A stretch of 25,322 bases of DNA from CAYVFC01 sp964450715 (GTDB lineage Bacteria; Myxococcota_A; Polyangia; Polyangiales; JAFGIB01), in the NCBI GenBank assembly GCA_964450715.1, contig CAYVFC010000118.1:1-25322 (forward strand). Reading direction: 5' to 3'. Positions 16,279 to 24,672 of the stretch are shown piece after piece (within the stretch, counting starts at the first letter, position 1; each line of letters opens with the position of its first letter). The notes beneath the pieces are model-generated. The model saw nothing but the letters and a program-made list of their open reading frames with translations. It did not search any database and had not been told where the DNA came from. The translations under genes and the position numbers were made by a program.

Positions 16279-16641
16279 ATGCCACAGCGGTTCATTTTCC
16301 TGGACGGCCATACGCGCGACGACCGCAACACGGTGCTGGATCAGGTCAAAGGCGCCATCAACCGGGCGGGCTGGCTGCTCGAGTTCACTCTCTTCTCGAA
16401 CAGCGCGGTCGCCCTGGTGTTCGAGCTCGAGCTCGGCAGAGTCGCCGTGCTCGACGAGGAGCTCAAGAAGACCCGGCTGCATCTCGGCGACAAGAGCCGG
16501 CATACCCTGGACGGATGCGTTGGCGCGCTCGAAGCGCTCGACGAGGAGCAACGTCGAGCATCCCTGATCGGGTTGATGCACATAACGTTCGTCCACCACG
16601 ATCCCGACCTGCGGCGCGAGGTGCCGAAGGTCCCGGGGTAG
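16279..16641 (+). CDS. Hypothetical protein, 120 residues
   Basis: ATG at 16279, with TACAAT at 16231-16236 as a possible -10 box. The protein begins MPQRFIFLDGHTRDDRNTVL. The frame is open upstream but that part is antisense to the intron, so this ATG is preferred. Composition is that of a real soluble protein, with two predicted helices (about 15-30 and 80-105) around a hydrophobic strand pair (WLLEFTLFSNSAVALVFELE). No family is recognised and no catalytic motif is evident. Among the surrounding debris it is the only piece with a start, a stop and even codon usage over its whole length. Confidence 0.55.
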   Translation: MPQRFIFLDGHTRDDRNTVLDQVKGAINRAGWLLEFTLFSNSAVALVFELELGRVAVLDEELKKTRLHLGDKSRHTLDGCVGALEALDEEQRRASLIGLMHITFVHHDPDLRREVPKVPG

Positions 16642-16721
16642 ATCCGCTCGCCGTCCTTCTTTTTCCGGGTCCGCGGCCGGCGCGCCCGTGTCGGTCCACC
16701 CGAAAGACGACGCGTACCCTT

Positions 16722-16905
16722 TTTGTCGGCGGGAAGGGGCCGTGGCCCCTGTTGTCCGGGGCGGTCGGGCTGGCGCTTCTCAACTACGCGACGCTGGCCA
16801 TATCCGGCCACCCCCGGGGGATCACCTCGGGTTTCACGCTCTGGGGAGCCCAGGGGCTCGGCGCGGACCTGTCGCGGTCCGCATACCGGCACTTGCAGAC
16901 CGCGA
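16722..16905 (+). pseudogene. YeeE/YedE-family membrane transporter fragment
   Basis: The frame reads GPWPLLSGAVGLALLNYATL, then AISGHPRGITSGFTLWGAQ. This matches the signature of YeeE/YedE (sulphur-compound transport) proteins, where a helix is followed by GxPxGITSxFxLWGAK. Only about 60 residues survive, with no start, and the remaining transmembrane helices are missing. It ends near the repeat that overlaps the kinase stop codon. The fragment is short but distinctive. Confidence 0.55.
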
Positions 16906-16957
16906 AGCTCGACGGCAGCGTCTGGGCTGACGAGACCTCGGTGTGGACTACGGACCG

Positions 16958-16984
16958 AAAACTTAAATCTTAGCCCCGTCCCCT
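16958..16984. repeat. Solo copy of the GGGGACGGGGCTAAG repeat end
   Basis: Read on the minus strand, GGGGACGGGGCTAAG followed by ATTTAAGT, as at 24963-24985 and (with one difference) 25226-25247. It overlaps the TAG stop codon of the kinase gene (16983-16985): the TAG runs straight into GGGACGGGG. It may therefore have supplied, or shifted, the stop codon of that gene. Confidence 0.8.
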
Positions 16985-19900
16985 ATTCCATGAAGGCCGT
17001 GACCGCGTCACCGGTCTGACGCAAGGCGCGGCTCAAGGAGCTGCTCAGCTCGCCCGGGAAATTCATGCTCTGGCCTGGATTGACCTGCAGGACCGCCAGG
17101 CCCGTCACCACGTAGGTGTCCTCGTCATAGTGAGCGAGCAGCAGAGGGGTGTAGATTTCCCCTTCCGGGCCGCTCCACCGCCTGTTGCTCACGGGCAGGT
17201 CGTCGCTGTCCACGTTGGTGAGCGTCACCCCGTCTTCGGTTTCCATCTCCACGGCCAACAGCTCGCGCGCCAGGCGGTCCATCTCGGTAAAAGCGGTCCG
17301 GCCGCCCATCTCGGCCACCAGATCGGGCCCGTCGCTCTTCAGTAGATAGAGAAAGCCGCCCAGGGCCTTGCTGTGCTCCACCAGCAGCTCCAACGTACGC
17401 GAGGCTCGGTCCTCGGGCCCGTGGCAGGTTCTCAGCATGGTCGTGGAGATAGCCGATGTCTGCTCCCGCAAGGTATCCGAGCCGCCCTCCTCGTTAGTCG
17501 CTTCCCCGGAGAGCTCCAGACCGGCTCTGCGCGCCGCTTGCTCCAGCCTCTCGTACTTGGCTCCGAGCGCCGGATTTCTACCCTGTATCCACTGTTCGGC
17601 GCAGAGCTGGGCGTAGAAGGCGAATTCCTCCTCGTCCTTCCTGCAAATGGCGATGCGGCTTCGCGCTTCGTAGCAGAGGCCCAGCGGCACGCCCGTGCTG
17701 CCGTAGTGATGGCAGCGCTCCAGCGCGTCGTCCGACAGGTGGATGGCCGCCTGGTGCTCTCCCATCTCGGCCAGCACCACGGAGAGAGGATTGAGCAAAT
17801 AGATCGCTTCGTACCGGATCTCTTCGCTTTCGCAATCCCGTAACCACTGTTCTCCCAGCTGCCGGGCTCGCTGGTGGCGTCCCAGCGCGCCCAGCACGCT
17901 CAGACAGGCTCCCGCCGCGTCGGGCCAGATGAGGTGGCGACCGGGCTTGGTCGCCTCCAGAGCCGCCTCGAACTCGCAGAGCGCGTTCTCGTGGTCTCCG
18001 CGAATCCGCTGGTACTCCCCCTTGGCATAGTGGAGCATGGGACCCCAGAGCGGGAACCGCTCGGCCATCTCCCCGACCTCGACGATGATCTGCTTGGCGC
18101 CCATCAGGTCGTCGGTCCGCGCGTAGCTCAGCATCTCGGTGATCAGGTTCGACCCCTCCAGGAACTGCGTCGGGCCGTTCTGGATACGCAATAGCTCGGT
18201 GCGCTTCTTGCAAAGCTCGGCATGTTCCCGATCGCCCTGGCACAGGTAAAAAACGGCACGGATACGCCAGGCGTTGACCTGATGCAACGGATCGGCCTCG
18301 ATCTGATCGGCCCATGCCAGCGAGGCCTCTATGCCCATGGCCGCCTCGATCTGCCCCAGCGCATACATCACGGACAGCCGCGTATAGTGGTAATAGGTGT
18401 CGTCCAGTCCCGCGCGGTCGGGTTGCTCGACGCGATCGACCACCTGTTGATAGAGAACCAGCGCCTTCTGGTAACGGGCGGTGATGGTATGTCCCACGGC
18501 GCTCAGCACCTTGTCGACGATTTCCAGCGCCGGGGTGAGCGTTATCAGCGGCTCGATCGAGGGCAGGGAGCTGAGCAGCGGCCAGTCCAGCCTGACCGTG
18601 ACCAGCGTCGCGGTGGAAATGAGCAGGTTGGCCAGCTTCTCGATGGCGACGCCCGGCGGCAGCCACCGCTCGTGCTCGGCGGTCTCCTCGAAACGCTTCT
18701 GGGCGATCTCCAGCGCGCGGCCCACCCGCTCGGCCGGCGCCACCGAATCGCCCAGCTCCTCGAAGACCGGCAGGCCGCTCTCCTGGCTCAGTCGCCCGAA
18801 CAGCTCGTCGAGATGGGCGCTGCCCACGCGGGTTCCGATCTGTCCCCAGCGAACTAGGTCGTGCTGCAGGTTGAAGTAATCGCGCCGCGGCCGCCCGAGC
18901 TTCAAGCAGGTATCCATGGCCGACTCGTACAGCGCTATCCAGTCCGGCGGCAGCGAGAGCACGTAGTCGGCGTATCCCTCGATGCTCCTCTTGAAGCGCT
19001 TGACCAGATCCAGGGCGTGCTCGATCAGGACGTCGGCGCTGCGCTCCCGCTGCCCGGCGTAGAGCAGGAAGCGGGAGACCTGCAACCTGTCCGGACCGCG
19101 ACCCAGGAATACATCGACCAGCCTCAGGCTGGTCGCGCGCTTCCGCGCGTCGTCGAGCGATCCCTCGAACACCTGCACCCACCCGGTCTGCTGCAGCGCG
19201 TACCGCTCGCCGTCGCCGGAGATGACCTCGGCCGCGACCAGCTCGTCCAGCGCCCGGACCAGAGCCGCCATGTCACCGGAACCCGACAGCAGCCGGCACT
19301 CCTGCAGCGAGAAGCTATGCTCCGGGCACAGGGCCAGAGCCCCGGCCAAAGCCAGAGCTTCGGGACCCAGCGTTTCCGCGCGCGCCCGCAGCGCCTCGGA
19401 AATGCCCGCGGGCAGCTGTTCGGCCTCCAGCCGGCTGGGCAGAGACCAGGCGCCCGCCTCGTAGCGAACCAGCTTCCTGTCCACCAAATATTGCAGCAGC
19501 TGCATGACCGACCCGGGATTGCCGGCGGAAGCGGTGAAGATCCGGTCGGCGACGAGCTTGACGTTGGGTCGATCGCCAAACACCGAGACCAGCAGCTTCT
19601 CGGTATCCTCCCCGCTGAGGTTCCTAAGCCTGATGCTGGCACCCGCCTCGGCCATTATTCTGACCGCGTCCTCGCTGATGGCGGCCGCCGCGGTTTCCGC
19701 GCTGCAAATGACCGCCAGCCTGTGCGTATCGGCCTCGTGCGCCATCAGCACCAGAAACGCCGCCGAGGGCTCGTCTATCCGGTGCAGGTCGTCGACCGCA
19801 ATCACCAGAGTCTGCCGGGCGGATACGGCCGCGAACCAGCTGCGTAGCGCCGACTGTACGTTGTGGCGCTGGAGCGTAGCCTGCTCGAAGTTTTTCAGCA

Positions 19901-21086
19901 CGATATCGGGGAGCTTCTCACGGAGCTCCGGCAACAGGTGCCCCAGCACGTTCGCAAACGGCGTCGCTTCTTGCAGCGCCTGCTCGGGCACGGCCTCGAT
20001 GAGGCGCAAGGCCAGCGCCCTGGCCGCTCCCCAGTCACCCGCGTGCGCGTCCCGGGTGTCCGCCCGCAGCACCGTCAAGCCCAGCAACCTGCCTTCCAGC
20101 ACTATGGCGTCCAACATTCGGGAGCGACCCACGCCCGACGAACCCTCGACCAGCAGCGCGTAGCCGCGGCCGGTGCCCGCGCGGGCCAGCCGCTTGCGCG
20201 TCTGCAGCAGCTGCTCTTTGCGGCCCACCAGCGTGGGCGTCGACAGGTAGGCCCGGCTGACCACCAGCTGCTCCTTCAACTCGATACCGGCGACGGCGCA
20301 CAGCCGCTCCATCACCTCGGCGGCGCTCCCCGGTCTGGTGCTGGAGTCGAGACTGACCAGCGACATCACCAGGTCGTCCAGATCGCGAGGAATATCCTCT
20401 GAGAACGACGATGGCAACCGTGGCGCGGAACGCCACTGGTCGCGAAGCTGTCCAAACTTCCGCGCCGGATAGACGTGGCGGCCGGTCAGGGCGTAGTAGA
20501 GCGAAGCGCCCACCGAGTAGAGGTCGGATCTCGCGTCCAGGCTCTGCATATTGACGACCTCGGGGGCCGTGTAGGACGGCGTGCCGATAACGTGGCCGGC
20601 CGGCCCCATCGGTGCCATGGCGCCGAAGTCGATGAGCTTGGCCAGACCGTGCCGGGTAGAGCGAATATTGCGCGGGCTGACGTCGCGGTGAACCATGCGG
20701 CGGGAATGGATCAGGGAGAGCGCGGAGCATACGTCGGCCAACAGCGCGCAAGCCTTTTTCCACGGCAGCGGCGCCAACTCCCGCAGATCGCCCCCTTCCA
20801 GCAGCTCCATGGTGTAATAGGGACCCGCGGCATCGATGCCGAAATCGTACACCTCGATCACCCGGGGATGGGCCAGCTGCGATAACGTGTAGAACTCCCG
20901 TTCGAACTGCTCGGTCGCCGCCCGTTTCTTCCTCTCGTCCGCGCCTACCAGCAGCTGCTTGAGCGCCAGCTGCCGGCCCCCGGCCATCTCCTGCACCCGG
21001 TAGATCACCCCCATACCGCCCCGCCCCAGCACGCCCTGTACCTGATACCGGTCGGCGATGCGTTCCGGCAGCTCGACGCCGCTCAT
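16983..21086 (-). CDS. Ser/Thr protein kinase fused to an AAA/STAND-type ATPase, helical repeats and a GAF-like end
   Basis: 1367 residues from the ATG at 21086, which has AAAGGGAG 5-10 nt upstream; the longer start at 21155 has no such support. The kinase domain spans about 14-265: Gly loop GRGGMG (21-26), Lys43 in ALK, HRDVSPRN (133-140), DFG (153-155), and the APE motif within SYTAPEVV (171-178). The usual Lys of HRDxK is Ser. About 285-560 hold an ATPase module with P-loop GSSGVGRS (315-322) and Walker B VIAVDDLHRID (428-438); the P-loop Lys is Arg. From about 640 to 1200 the protein is helical, TPR-like and without catalytic motifs. The last 150 residues resemble a GAF-type sensor. By analogy with PknK/AcoK-like kinases it integrates an intracellular signal and phosphorylates targets, perhaps FHA-bound proteins. 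A plausible promoter lies just upstream. Its stop codon overlaps a repeat. Confidence 0.9.
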   Translation of the reverse strand: MSGVELPERIADRYQVQGVLGRGGMGVIYRVQEMAGGRQLALKQLLVGADERKKRAATEQFEREFYTLSQLAHPRVIEVYDFGIDAAGPYYTMELLEGGDLRELAPLPWKKACALLADVCSALSLIHSRRMVHRDVSPRNIRSTRHGLAKLIDFGAMAPMGPAGHVIGTPSYTAPEVVNMQSLDARSDLYSVGASLYYALTGRHVYPARKFGQLRDQWRSAPRLPSSFSEDIPRDLDDLVMSLVSLDSSTRPGSAAEVMERLCAVAGIELKEQLVVSRAYLSTPTLVGRKEQLLQTRKRLARAGTGRGYALLVEGSSGVGRSRMLDAIVLEGRLLGLTVLRADTRDAHAGDWGAARALALRLIEAVPEQALQEATPFANVLGHLLPELREKLPDIVLKNFEQATLQRHNVQSALRSWFAAVSARQTLVIAVDDLHRIDEPSAAFLVLMAHEADTHRLAVICSAETAAAAISEDAVRIMAEAGASIRLRNLSGEDTEKLLVSVFGDRPNVKLVADRIFTASAGNPGSVMQLLQYLVDRKLVRYEAGAWSLPSRLEAEQLPAGISEALRARAETLGPEALALAGALALCPEHSFSLQECRLLSGSGDMAALVRALDELVAAEVISGDGERYALQQTGWVQVFEGSLDDARKRATSLRLVDVFLGRGPDRLQVSRFLLYAGQRERSADVLIEHALDLVKRFKRSIEGYADYVLSLPPDWIALYESAMDTCLKLGRPRRDYFNLQHDLVRWGQIGTRVGSAHLDELFGRLSQESGLPVFEELGDSVAPAERVGRALEIAQKRFEETAEHERWLPPGVAIEKLANLLISTATLVTVRLDWPLLSSLPSIEPLITLTPALEIVDKVLSAVGHTITARYQKALVLYQQVVDRVEQPDRAGLDDTYYHYTRLSVMYALGQIEAAMGIEASLAWADQIEADPLHQVNAWRIRAVFYLCQGDREHAELCKKRTELLRIQNGPTQFLEGSNLITEMLSYARTDDLMGAKQIIVEVGEMAERFPLWGPMLHYAKGEYQRIRGDHENALCEFEAALEATKPGRHLIWPDAAGACLSVLGALGRHQRARQLGEQWLRDCESEEIRYEAIYLLNPLSVVLAEMGEHQAAIHLSDDALERCHHYGSTGVPLGLCYEARSRIAICRKDEEEFAFYAQLCAEQWIQGRNPALGAKYERLEQAARRAGLELSGEATNEEGGSDTLREQTSAISTTMLRTCHGPEDRASRTLELLVEHSKALGGFLYLLKSDGPDLVAEMGGRTAFTEMDRLARELLAVEMETEDGVTLTNVDSDDLPVSNRRWSGPEGEIYTPLLLAHYDEDTYVVTGLAVLQVNPGQSMNFPGELSSSLSRALRQTGDAVTAFME

Positions 21087-21188
21087 ACCGGCTCCCTTTC
21101 CCTTACAGTCATTCCGACTCCTTCCGGGGACACAATTCGGAAAAAATGACCGCATCGAAGCGAAACTTACCGTCGCCCGATATTTAGT

Positions 21189-21218
21189 ATTCTACAACTC
21201 GTCCGCGCCTCGTCACAA
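21189..21218 (-). promoter_or_regulatory. Predicted promoter of the kinase gene
   Basis: Minus-strand TTGTGA (21218-21213) and TAGAAT (21194-21189) with an 18-bp spacer, about 100 bp upstream of the chosen ATG. It falls in the 162-bp gap between the 5'-nucleotidase stop and the kinase start, so the kinase may have its own promoter even if the upstream genes read through. Prediction by eye. Confidence 0.4.
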
Positions 21219-21248
21219 GCGAGGAAAGAAGAGCCGCGATAGTGACCA

Positions 21249-22847
21249 TCACGGACACTCCCCCATCGGCCGACCGCTATCCAGAAATAGGCAGGAAGCG
21301 CTGCGAGCGCGAGCCAGGGAATCGAGCACCTCCCACGCCTCGGCGGCGAACCGCGGCGAGCCGACCGAGACGCCGGCCGGCAGGTAGTCCCGGGGATGCA
21401 AGGCCACCGGCTTCTGCAGGGCCAGCCGGTAGCCGGCCTCGGCCTCGATGGGTTCGGGTCCGGTAAAGGTAAAACCATCGCTCTGTTCTCTCACCCGCAA
21501 GAGGTCGGCGCCGCTCAGGTTCACCAGGTAGAAGCTGCTGTCCCCGGTGGTGCCGGGCGGATGGCGCTCCAGCTGAAACGCGTCCAGCATGTCCTGCGCC
21601 GTGACGCCTCCCGCCTCCCAGGCGACCATCACCCCGTTGACGTCGACCGCGGCCGCGTCAACCGCGAGCGTTTCGGTGGCCGCCTCGGCGGCTATCCGCG
21701 CGATACCCGCGGCATCCTGCGGCTGCTCGAGCCAGCCCACCTCTTGCAGGGCTCCGGGAGCGTATTGCCTCATCACCCGGTCGATCGTGCGCTCGAGCTC
21801 CGGATTCGATGGAAGCTGACCGGGGGTGTTGGTAACGAGTTGATAGCGGTAGCCCGCCAGGCGTCGCCCCGGCAGCTCGAAGTCGAGGTCGATATGCACC
21901 AGGGCGAGCGCCCAGGCGCCGGGATGCGCCAGGATCGCGCCGCCGACAACCTCGGCCTCCTCGAACTCGGCGTGGGTATGGCCTCCCAGTATCAGGTCAA
22001 TGCCGGGGACGGACCCGGCGATGAGCCGGTCGTCGTCCACGCCGAGATGGCTCAGCATGACCATGAGGTCCACCTGATCACGGTAGCGTTCGACGATCTC
22101 GGCCGCGCGCTCGATGAAATCATAGCGGGACTCGAGCTCGGGGTAGAAGTCATCGTCGTACTGCCGGCTCTGCTCCTGGTAGGGTCGGGTCACCATGCCG
22201 AAGAATCCCAGGCGTACGCAACCCGCCTGGATCTCCACGTAATCCACCGCCCCGAATCGGTCGGGTTCGCTTCCCTTATACCGCACGTTACTGCAGAGGG
22301 TCGCGGCATGGGGATCGAGGGAGAAGGCCAGCGCCTCTTCCAGCGACCAGGCGAAGTCGTGGTTGCCGAGCGTACGCAGATCAAAGCCCATGGCGTGCAC
22401 GACTTCCCCCGTGGCCCTTCCCTCGGAGAGCACCTCGGCCAGCGCTCCCTTCTCGTGGTCGTCTCCTCCGTCGGTGAAAAGGGTATAGGGATTCTCCGCC
22501 CGCGCCGCATCCACATATCCCCGGATGCGGCTGAAGGGGTTGGCCCCGAGCGGATCCTCGTCGCGCTCCGGCGTGTAGCGGGCGTGCAGGTCGGCCACGT
22601 GGACGATGGCGACGGTTTGCCGCTGAAGGCCGGCGCCTTCAGCGCAGACAGGCCCTACCGCCCGCGGCTCGACCAGCCGATCCGCTTGACCAGCGCCATC
22701 CCAGGGCCCGCTCGCCGTCCGCTCGCCGGGGCCGCTCTCGCACCCGCCGCCGACGAGCAGCTGCAGAAAAAGGCAGAGAATCCCCCTCACCGGCACCGCT
22801 ACCGATGCCGAAATGATTTCCCTCCACTTGCGCTCGAAGGCTAGCAC
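21249..22847 (-). CDS. 5'-nucleotidase/UshA-family metallophosphoesterase, probable lipoprotein
   Basis: 532 residues from a GTG at 22847. Residues 11-36 are hydrophobic and end LVGGGC, a lipobox-like site that is not ideal at the -3 position. The calcineurin-like metallophosphoesterase domain (about 78-340) has ADLHARY (85-91), GGDDHEKG (127-134), GNHDF (161-165), SHLGVDDD and GGHTHA; the first metal motif uses ADLH where UshA proteins usually have NDxH. The C-terminal half has the 5'-nucleotidase C-terminal style sequence (VDVNGVMVAWEAGGVTAQDM). By family knowledge it hydrolyses nucleotides or related phosphoesters outside the cytoplasm. It is 65 bp downstream of the hydrolase gene, possibly in one transcript. 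The start is uncertain: a strong GGAGGG lies inside the first codons without an ATG or GTG at proper distance. Confidence 0.87.
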   Translation of the reverse strand: MLAFERKWREIISASVAVPVRGILCLFLQLLVGGGCESGPGERTASGPWDGAGQADRLVEPRAVGPVCAEGAGLQRQTVAIVHVADLHARYTPERDEDPLGANPFSRIRGYVDAARAENPYTLFTDGGDDHEKGALAEVLSEGRATGEVVHAMGFDLRTLGNHDFAWSLEEALAFSLDPHAATLCSNVRYKGSEPDRFGAVDYVEIQAGCVRLGFFGMVTRPYQEQSRQYDDDFYPELESRYDFIERAAEIVERYRDQVDLMVMLSHLGVDDDRLIAGSVPGIDLILGGHTHAEFEEAEVVGGAILAHPGAWALALVHIDLDFELPGRRLAGYRYQLVTNTPGQLPSNPELERTIDRVMRQYAPGALQEVGWLEQPQDAAGIARIAAEAATETLAVDAAAVDVNGVMVAWEAGGVTAQDMLDAFQLERHPPGTTGDSSFYLVNLSGADLLRVREQSDGFTFTGPEPIEAEAGYRLALQKPVALHPRDYLPAGVSVGSPRFAAEAWEVLDSLARARSASCLFLDSGRPMGECP

Positions 22848-22912
22848 GCTTGAATTGTGTTACGATCTTTTTCACTTCGGTCAAGCTCGGTGGATCGTGA
22901 ACCACGGGGACC

Positions 22913-23857
22913 TCATCGAGCCACCAGGTGCTCGTCGAACCAGCGGTCGATGAGCGCGGGCACGCCCTCGGCCGCGCCCACGCTCAGGTGGCTGGCGCCG
23001 GGCACCAGTACCAGGCGCACCTCGGAAGCGGCCGCGGCCGCGCGTCGGATCTGCTCGCTCTGTCGCCACGGAATGCGCTCGTCGTCTTTACCGTGGATGA
23101 GCAGCAGCGAGCCCCGAAACCGGGAGACGGCGCATCTCGGGCACGCCTGATCCGGATCGAAACCGGCGCGGCGACCGGCCTCTTGCAGGATACCGCGCTC
23201 GAAAGAGACCGGTATCAGCTCGGCCGCCGGCCCGAGGATCCAGCGCGTGTAACAGGGCACGACTTCCGGCAGAGAGGAAAACGGAGCCACGGCCACCAGG
23301 GTATCGGCGCGGCCGTCGCTACCGCCGAGCATGAGCGCGGTGGCCGCGCCATACGAGGTGCCGTGCACCCCGAGCGGCGTGGCCAGTAGCTCGAGCTGTT
23401 GCAGCCGATCGATGAGCGCGCTCAGGTCCTCTGACTCGCGAACCCCGTAGGTGAGCCAGCGACCGGAGGACTCGCCATGCCCGCGTGAATCGACCGCCAC
23501 CACGCGGTATTTCCGCCGCGCTCGGTGTAGCGCTGCCGGCAACAGCTTCTTCTTAGAGTCGTGGATCCCATGCAACAAAAAGACTGTTCCCTTGGGAGCT
23601 CGGGGCGGTTCGAAGACCCAGGCGCGTATCCGCGCGCCCGGCCGTTTCACCTCGACCACCCGGCTGACTTCCGGAGGCGGCGCGAGCGGGGCGTACCGCG
23701 GATTCGACGACACCACGATCATACCCGGCCCCCACGATCGCGCCGTGCTCCAGAGGATGACGGCTGCCAGCGCGGTACCGAGCAGGACCGCGACCGGTAT
23801 ACGCCGCGTCCTGCGCGACCGGGAACGACCCGACCCATTTTTATCTTTAGAGCACAT
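22913..23857 (-). CDS. Alpha/beta hydrolase with N-terminal membrane anchor
   Basis: 314 residues. Residues 10-19 are Arg-rich and about 20-40 form one transmembrane segment (IPVAVLLGTALAAVILW), so the enzyme is anchored with its domain outside the cytoplasm. The fold shows the oxyanion-hole HGIHDSKK (96-103), AVDSRGHGES (121-130), nucleophile elbow GTSYG with Ser168, an acidic residue in HGKDDERIP (255-263) and the catalytic His290 in GASHLS. It resembles the BAAT/serine aminopeptidase S33-type hydrolases; the substrate is unknown. It is complete, with an ATG at 23857 but a weak ribosome site. It lies just upstream of the nucleotidase gene. Confidence 0.87.
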   Translation of the reverse strand: MCSKDKNGSGRSRSRRTRRIPVAVLLGTALAAVILWSTARSWGPGMIVVSSNPRYAPLAPPPEVSRVVEVKRPGARIRAWVFEPPRAPKGTVFLLHGIHDSKKKLLPAALHRARRKYRVVAVDSRGHGESSGRWLTYGVRESEDLSALIDRLQQLELLATPLGVHGTSYGAATALMLGGSDGRADTLVAVAPFSSLPEVVPCYTRWILGPAAELIPVSFERGILQEAGRRAGFDPDQACPRCAVSRFRGSLLLIHGKDDERIPWRQSEQIRRAAAAASEVRLVLVPGASHLSVGAAEGVPALIDRWFDEHLVAR

Positions 23858-24177
23858 CCTAAAAATCCGGACCGAGTATTTCGGAGCGCGGCGATGCGGG
23901 ATGTGGCCCCGCCGAACCGAGGAGATATGGGGCTTCTTCGAGCGTGCCGTGCCGTAGGTTCAGCTCGAAGCTTCCGAACGAGTAGATCATCCGGTGCGGC
24001 AAATCGGGCAAAAACGGTTACTTATCGCGATGTTACACCGGATCTCGAAACCGGCTCAATCCTCGCCGAATCGCGTTACACGTCGGCGGCCAACCGGGTA
24101 CAATCGTAGTATGAGCGAACCGTGGCCGCGTTTCTGGTCACGATACGTGGGCCGACGAGCTCACGGGCGCGGACGCA
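23858..24177. other. Divergent intergenic region
   Basis: 320 bp between the hydrolase (leftward) and the nucleotidyltransferase (rightward). No gene is supported: a short ATG frame at 24111 runs in a frame other than that of the downstream gene and looks non-coding. A probable rightward promoter is listed separately. No terminator or RNA gene recognised. Confidence 0.6.
24075..24104 (+). promoter_or_regulatory. Predicted promoter of the nucleotidyltransferase pair
   Basis: GTTACA (24075-24080), an 18-bp spacer and TACAAT (24099-24104). Transcription would start near 24111 and give a leader of about 67 bases. The 11-mer GGTACAATCGT is identical to the one before the hypothetical gene at 16279. 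Confidence 0.4.
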
Positions 24178-24672
24178 ATGCTGGATTACCTAGAAATATT
24201 TCGCAAACTCAACGAAGCCGAAGTAGAGTATAGCGTGGCGGGTGGAATGGCCGTGAACCTGCACGGCATTCCTCGAATGACCTACGATATCGACCTCGTT
24301 CTCGAGATGAACGACGACAATCTCAGAGCGTTTGCCGAGTTGGTCAAGTCCTGGGGATTCAAGCCCAAGGTGCCGGTCGATCTGATGGACCTTGCCGTAT
24401 CGGAAAAGCGGGAGGACTGGATTCGTAACAAGCATATGAAGGCGTTCAATCTCGTCAATCCGAGCTGGGCCATATCCGAGATAGACATCCTCATCGATTT
24501 GCCGATCTCGCACAACGAGGTCCTGGAGCACAGCTCCACGTTCGTCTTGGACGGCGTCGCGGTGCGCACGGTTTCGATCGAGCACCTGATTAAAATGAAA
24601 GAAGAGGCGGGCAGGGTCCAGGACTTGGCGGATGTCAACCACTTGAAACGAATAAGGGAAATTGACCGGTGA
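24178..24672 (+). CDS. Nucleotidyltransferase-like protein (AbiEii/MNT style)
   Basis: 164 residues. The core has AGGMAVNLHGIPRMTYDIDL (21-40), with the polymerase-beta fold G-G and the D37-x-D39 metal pair, EIDILID (101-107) as the third acidic position, and a C-terminal IEHLIKMKEEAGRVQDLADV (134-153) typical of AbiEii/DUF6036-type nucleotidyltransferases. Known relatives are toxins of type IV or MNT/HEPN toxin-antitoxin systems that transfer nucleotides to tRNA or proteins; some are antitoxins. The ATG at 24178 has only a weak ribosome site; sequence before it (DTWADELTGADA) is in frame but has no start. It overlaps the next gene by four bases, so the two are translationally coupled. Confidence 0.8.
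   Translation: MLDYLEIFRKLNEAEVEYSVAGGMAVNLHGIPRMTYDIDLVLEMNDDNLRAFAELVKSWGFKPKVPVDLMDLAVSEKREDWIRNKHMKAFNLVNPSWAISEIDILIDLPISHNEVLEHSSTFVLDGVAVRTVSIEHLIKMKEEAGRVQDLADVNHLKRIREIDR

Noticed and set aside
17578..19182. 534-residue minus-strand frame overlapping the kinase gene
   Set aside because: Alternative frame of the same strand, Arg/Gly/Ala-rich with no motif; the kinase frame carries the protein signal throughout.
21396..22844. 482-residue plus-strand frame
   Set aside because: Shadow of the 5'-nucleotidase gene, which contains GNHD and GGHTH motifs on the opposite strand.
24111..24233. Short plus-strand gene starting MSEPWPRFW
   Set aside because: It overlaps the nucleotidyltransferase start in another frame, becomes Arg/Ser-rich non-protein sequence and has no family signal.
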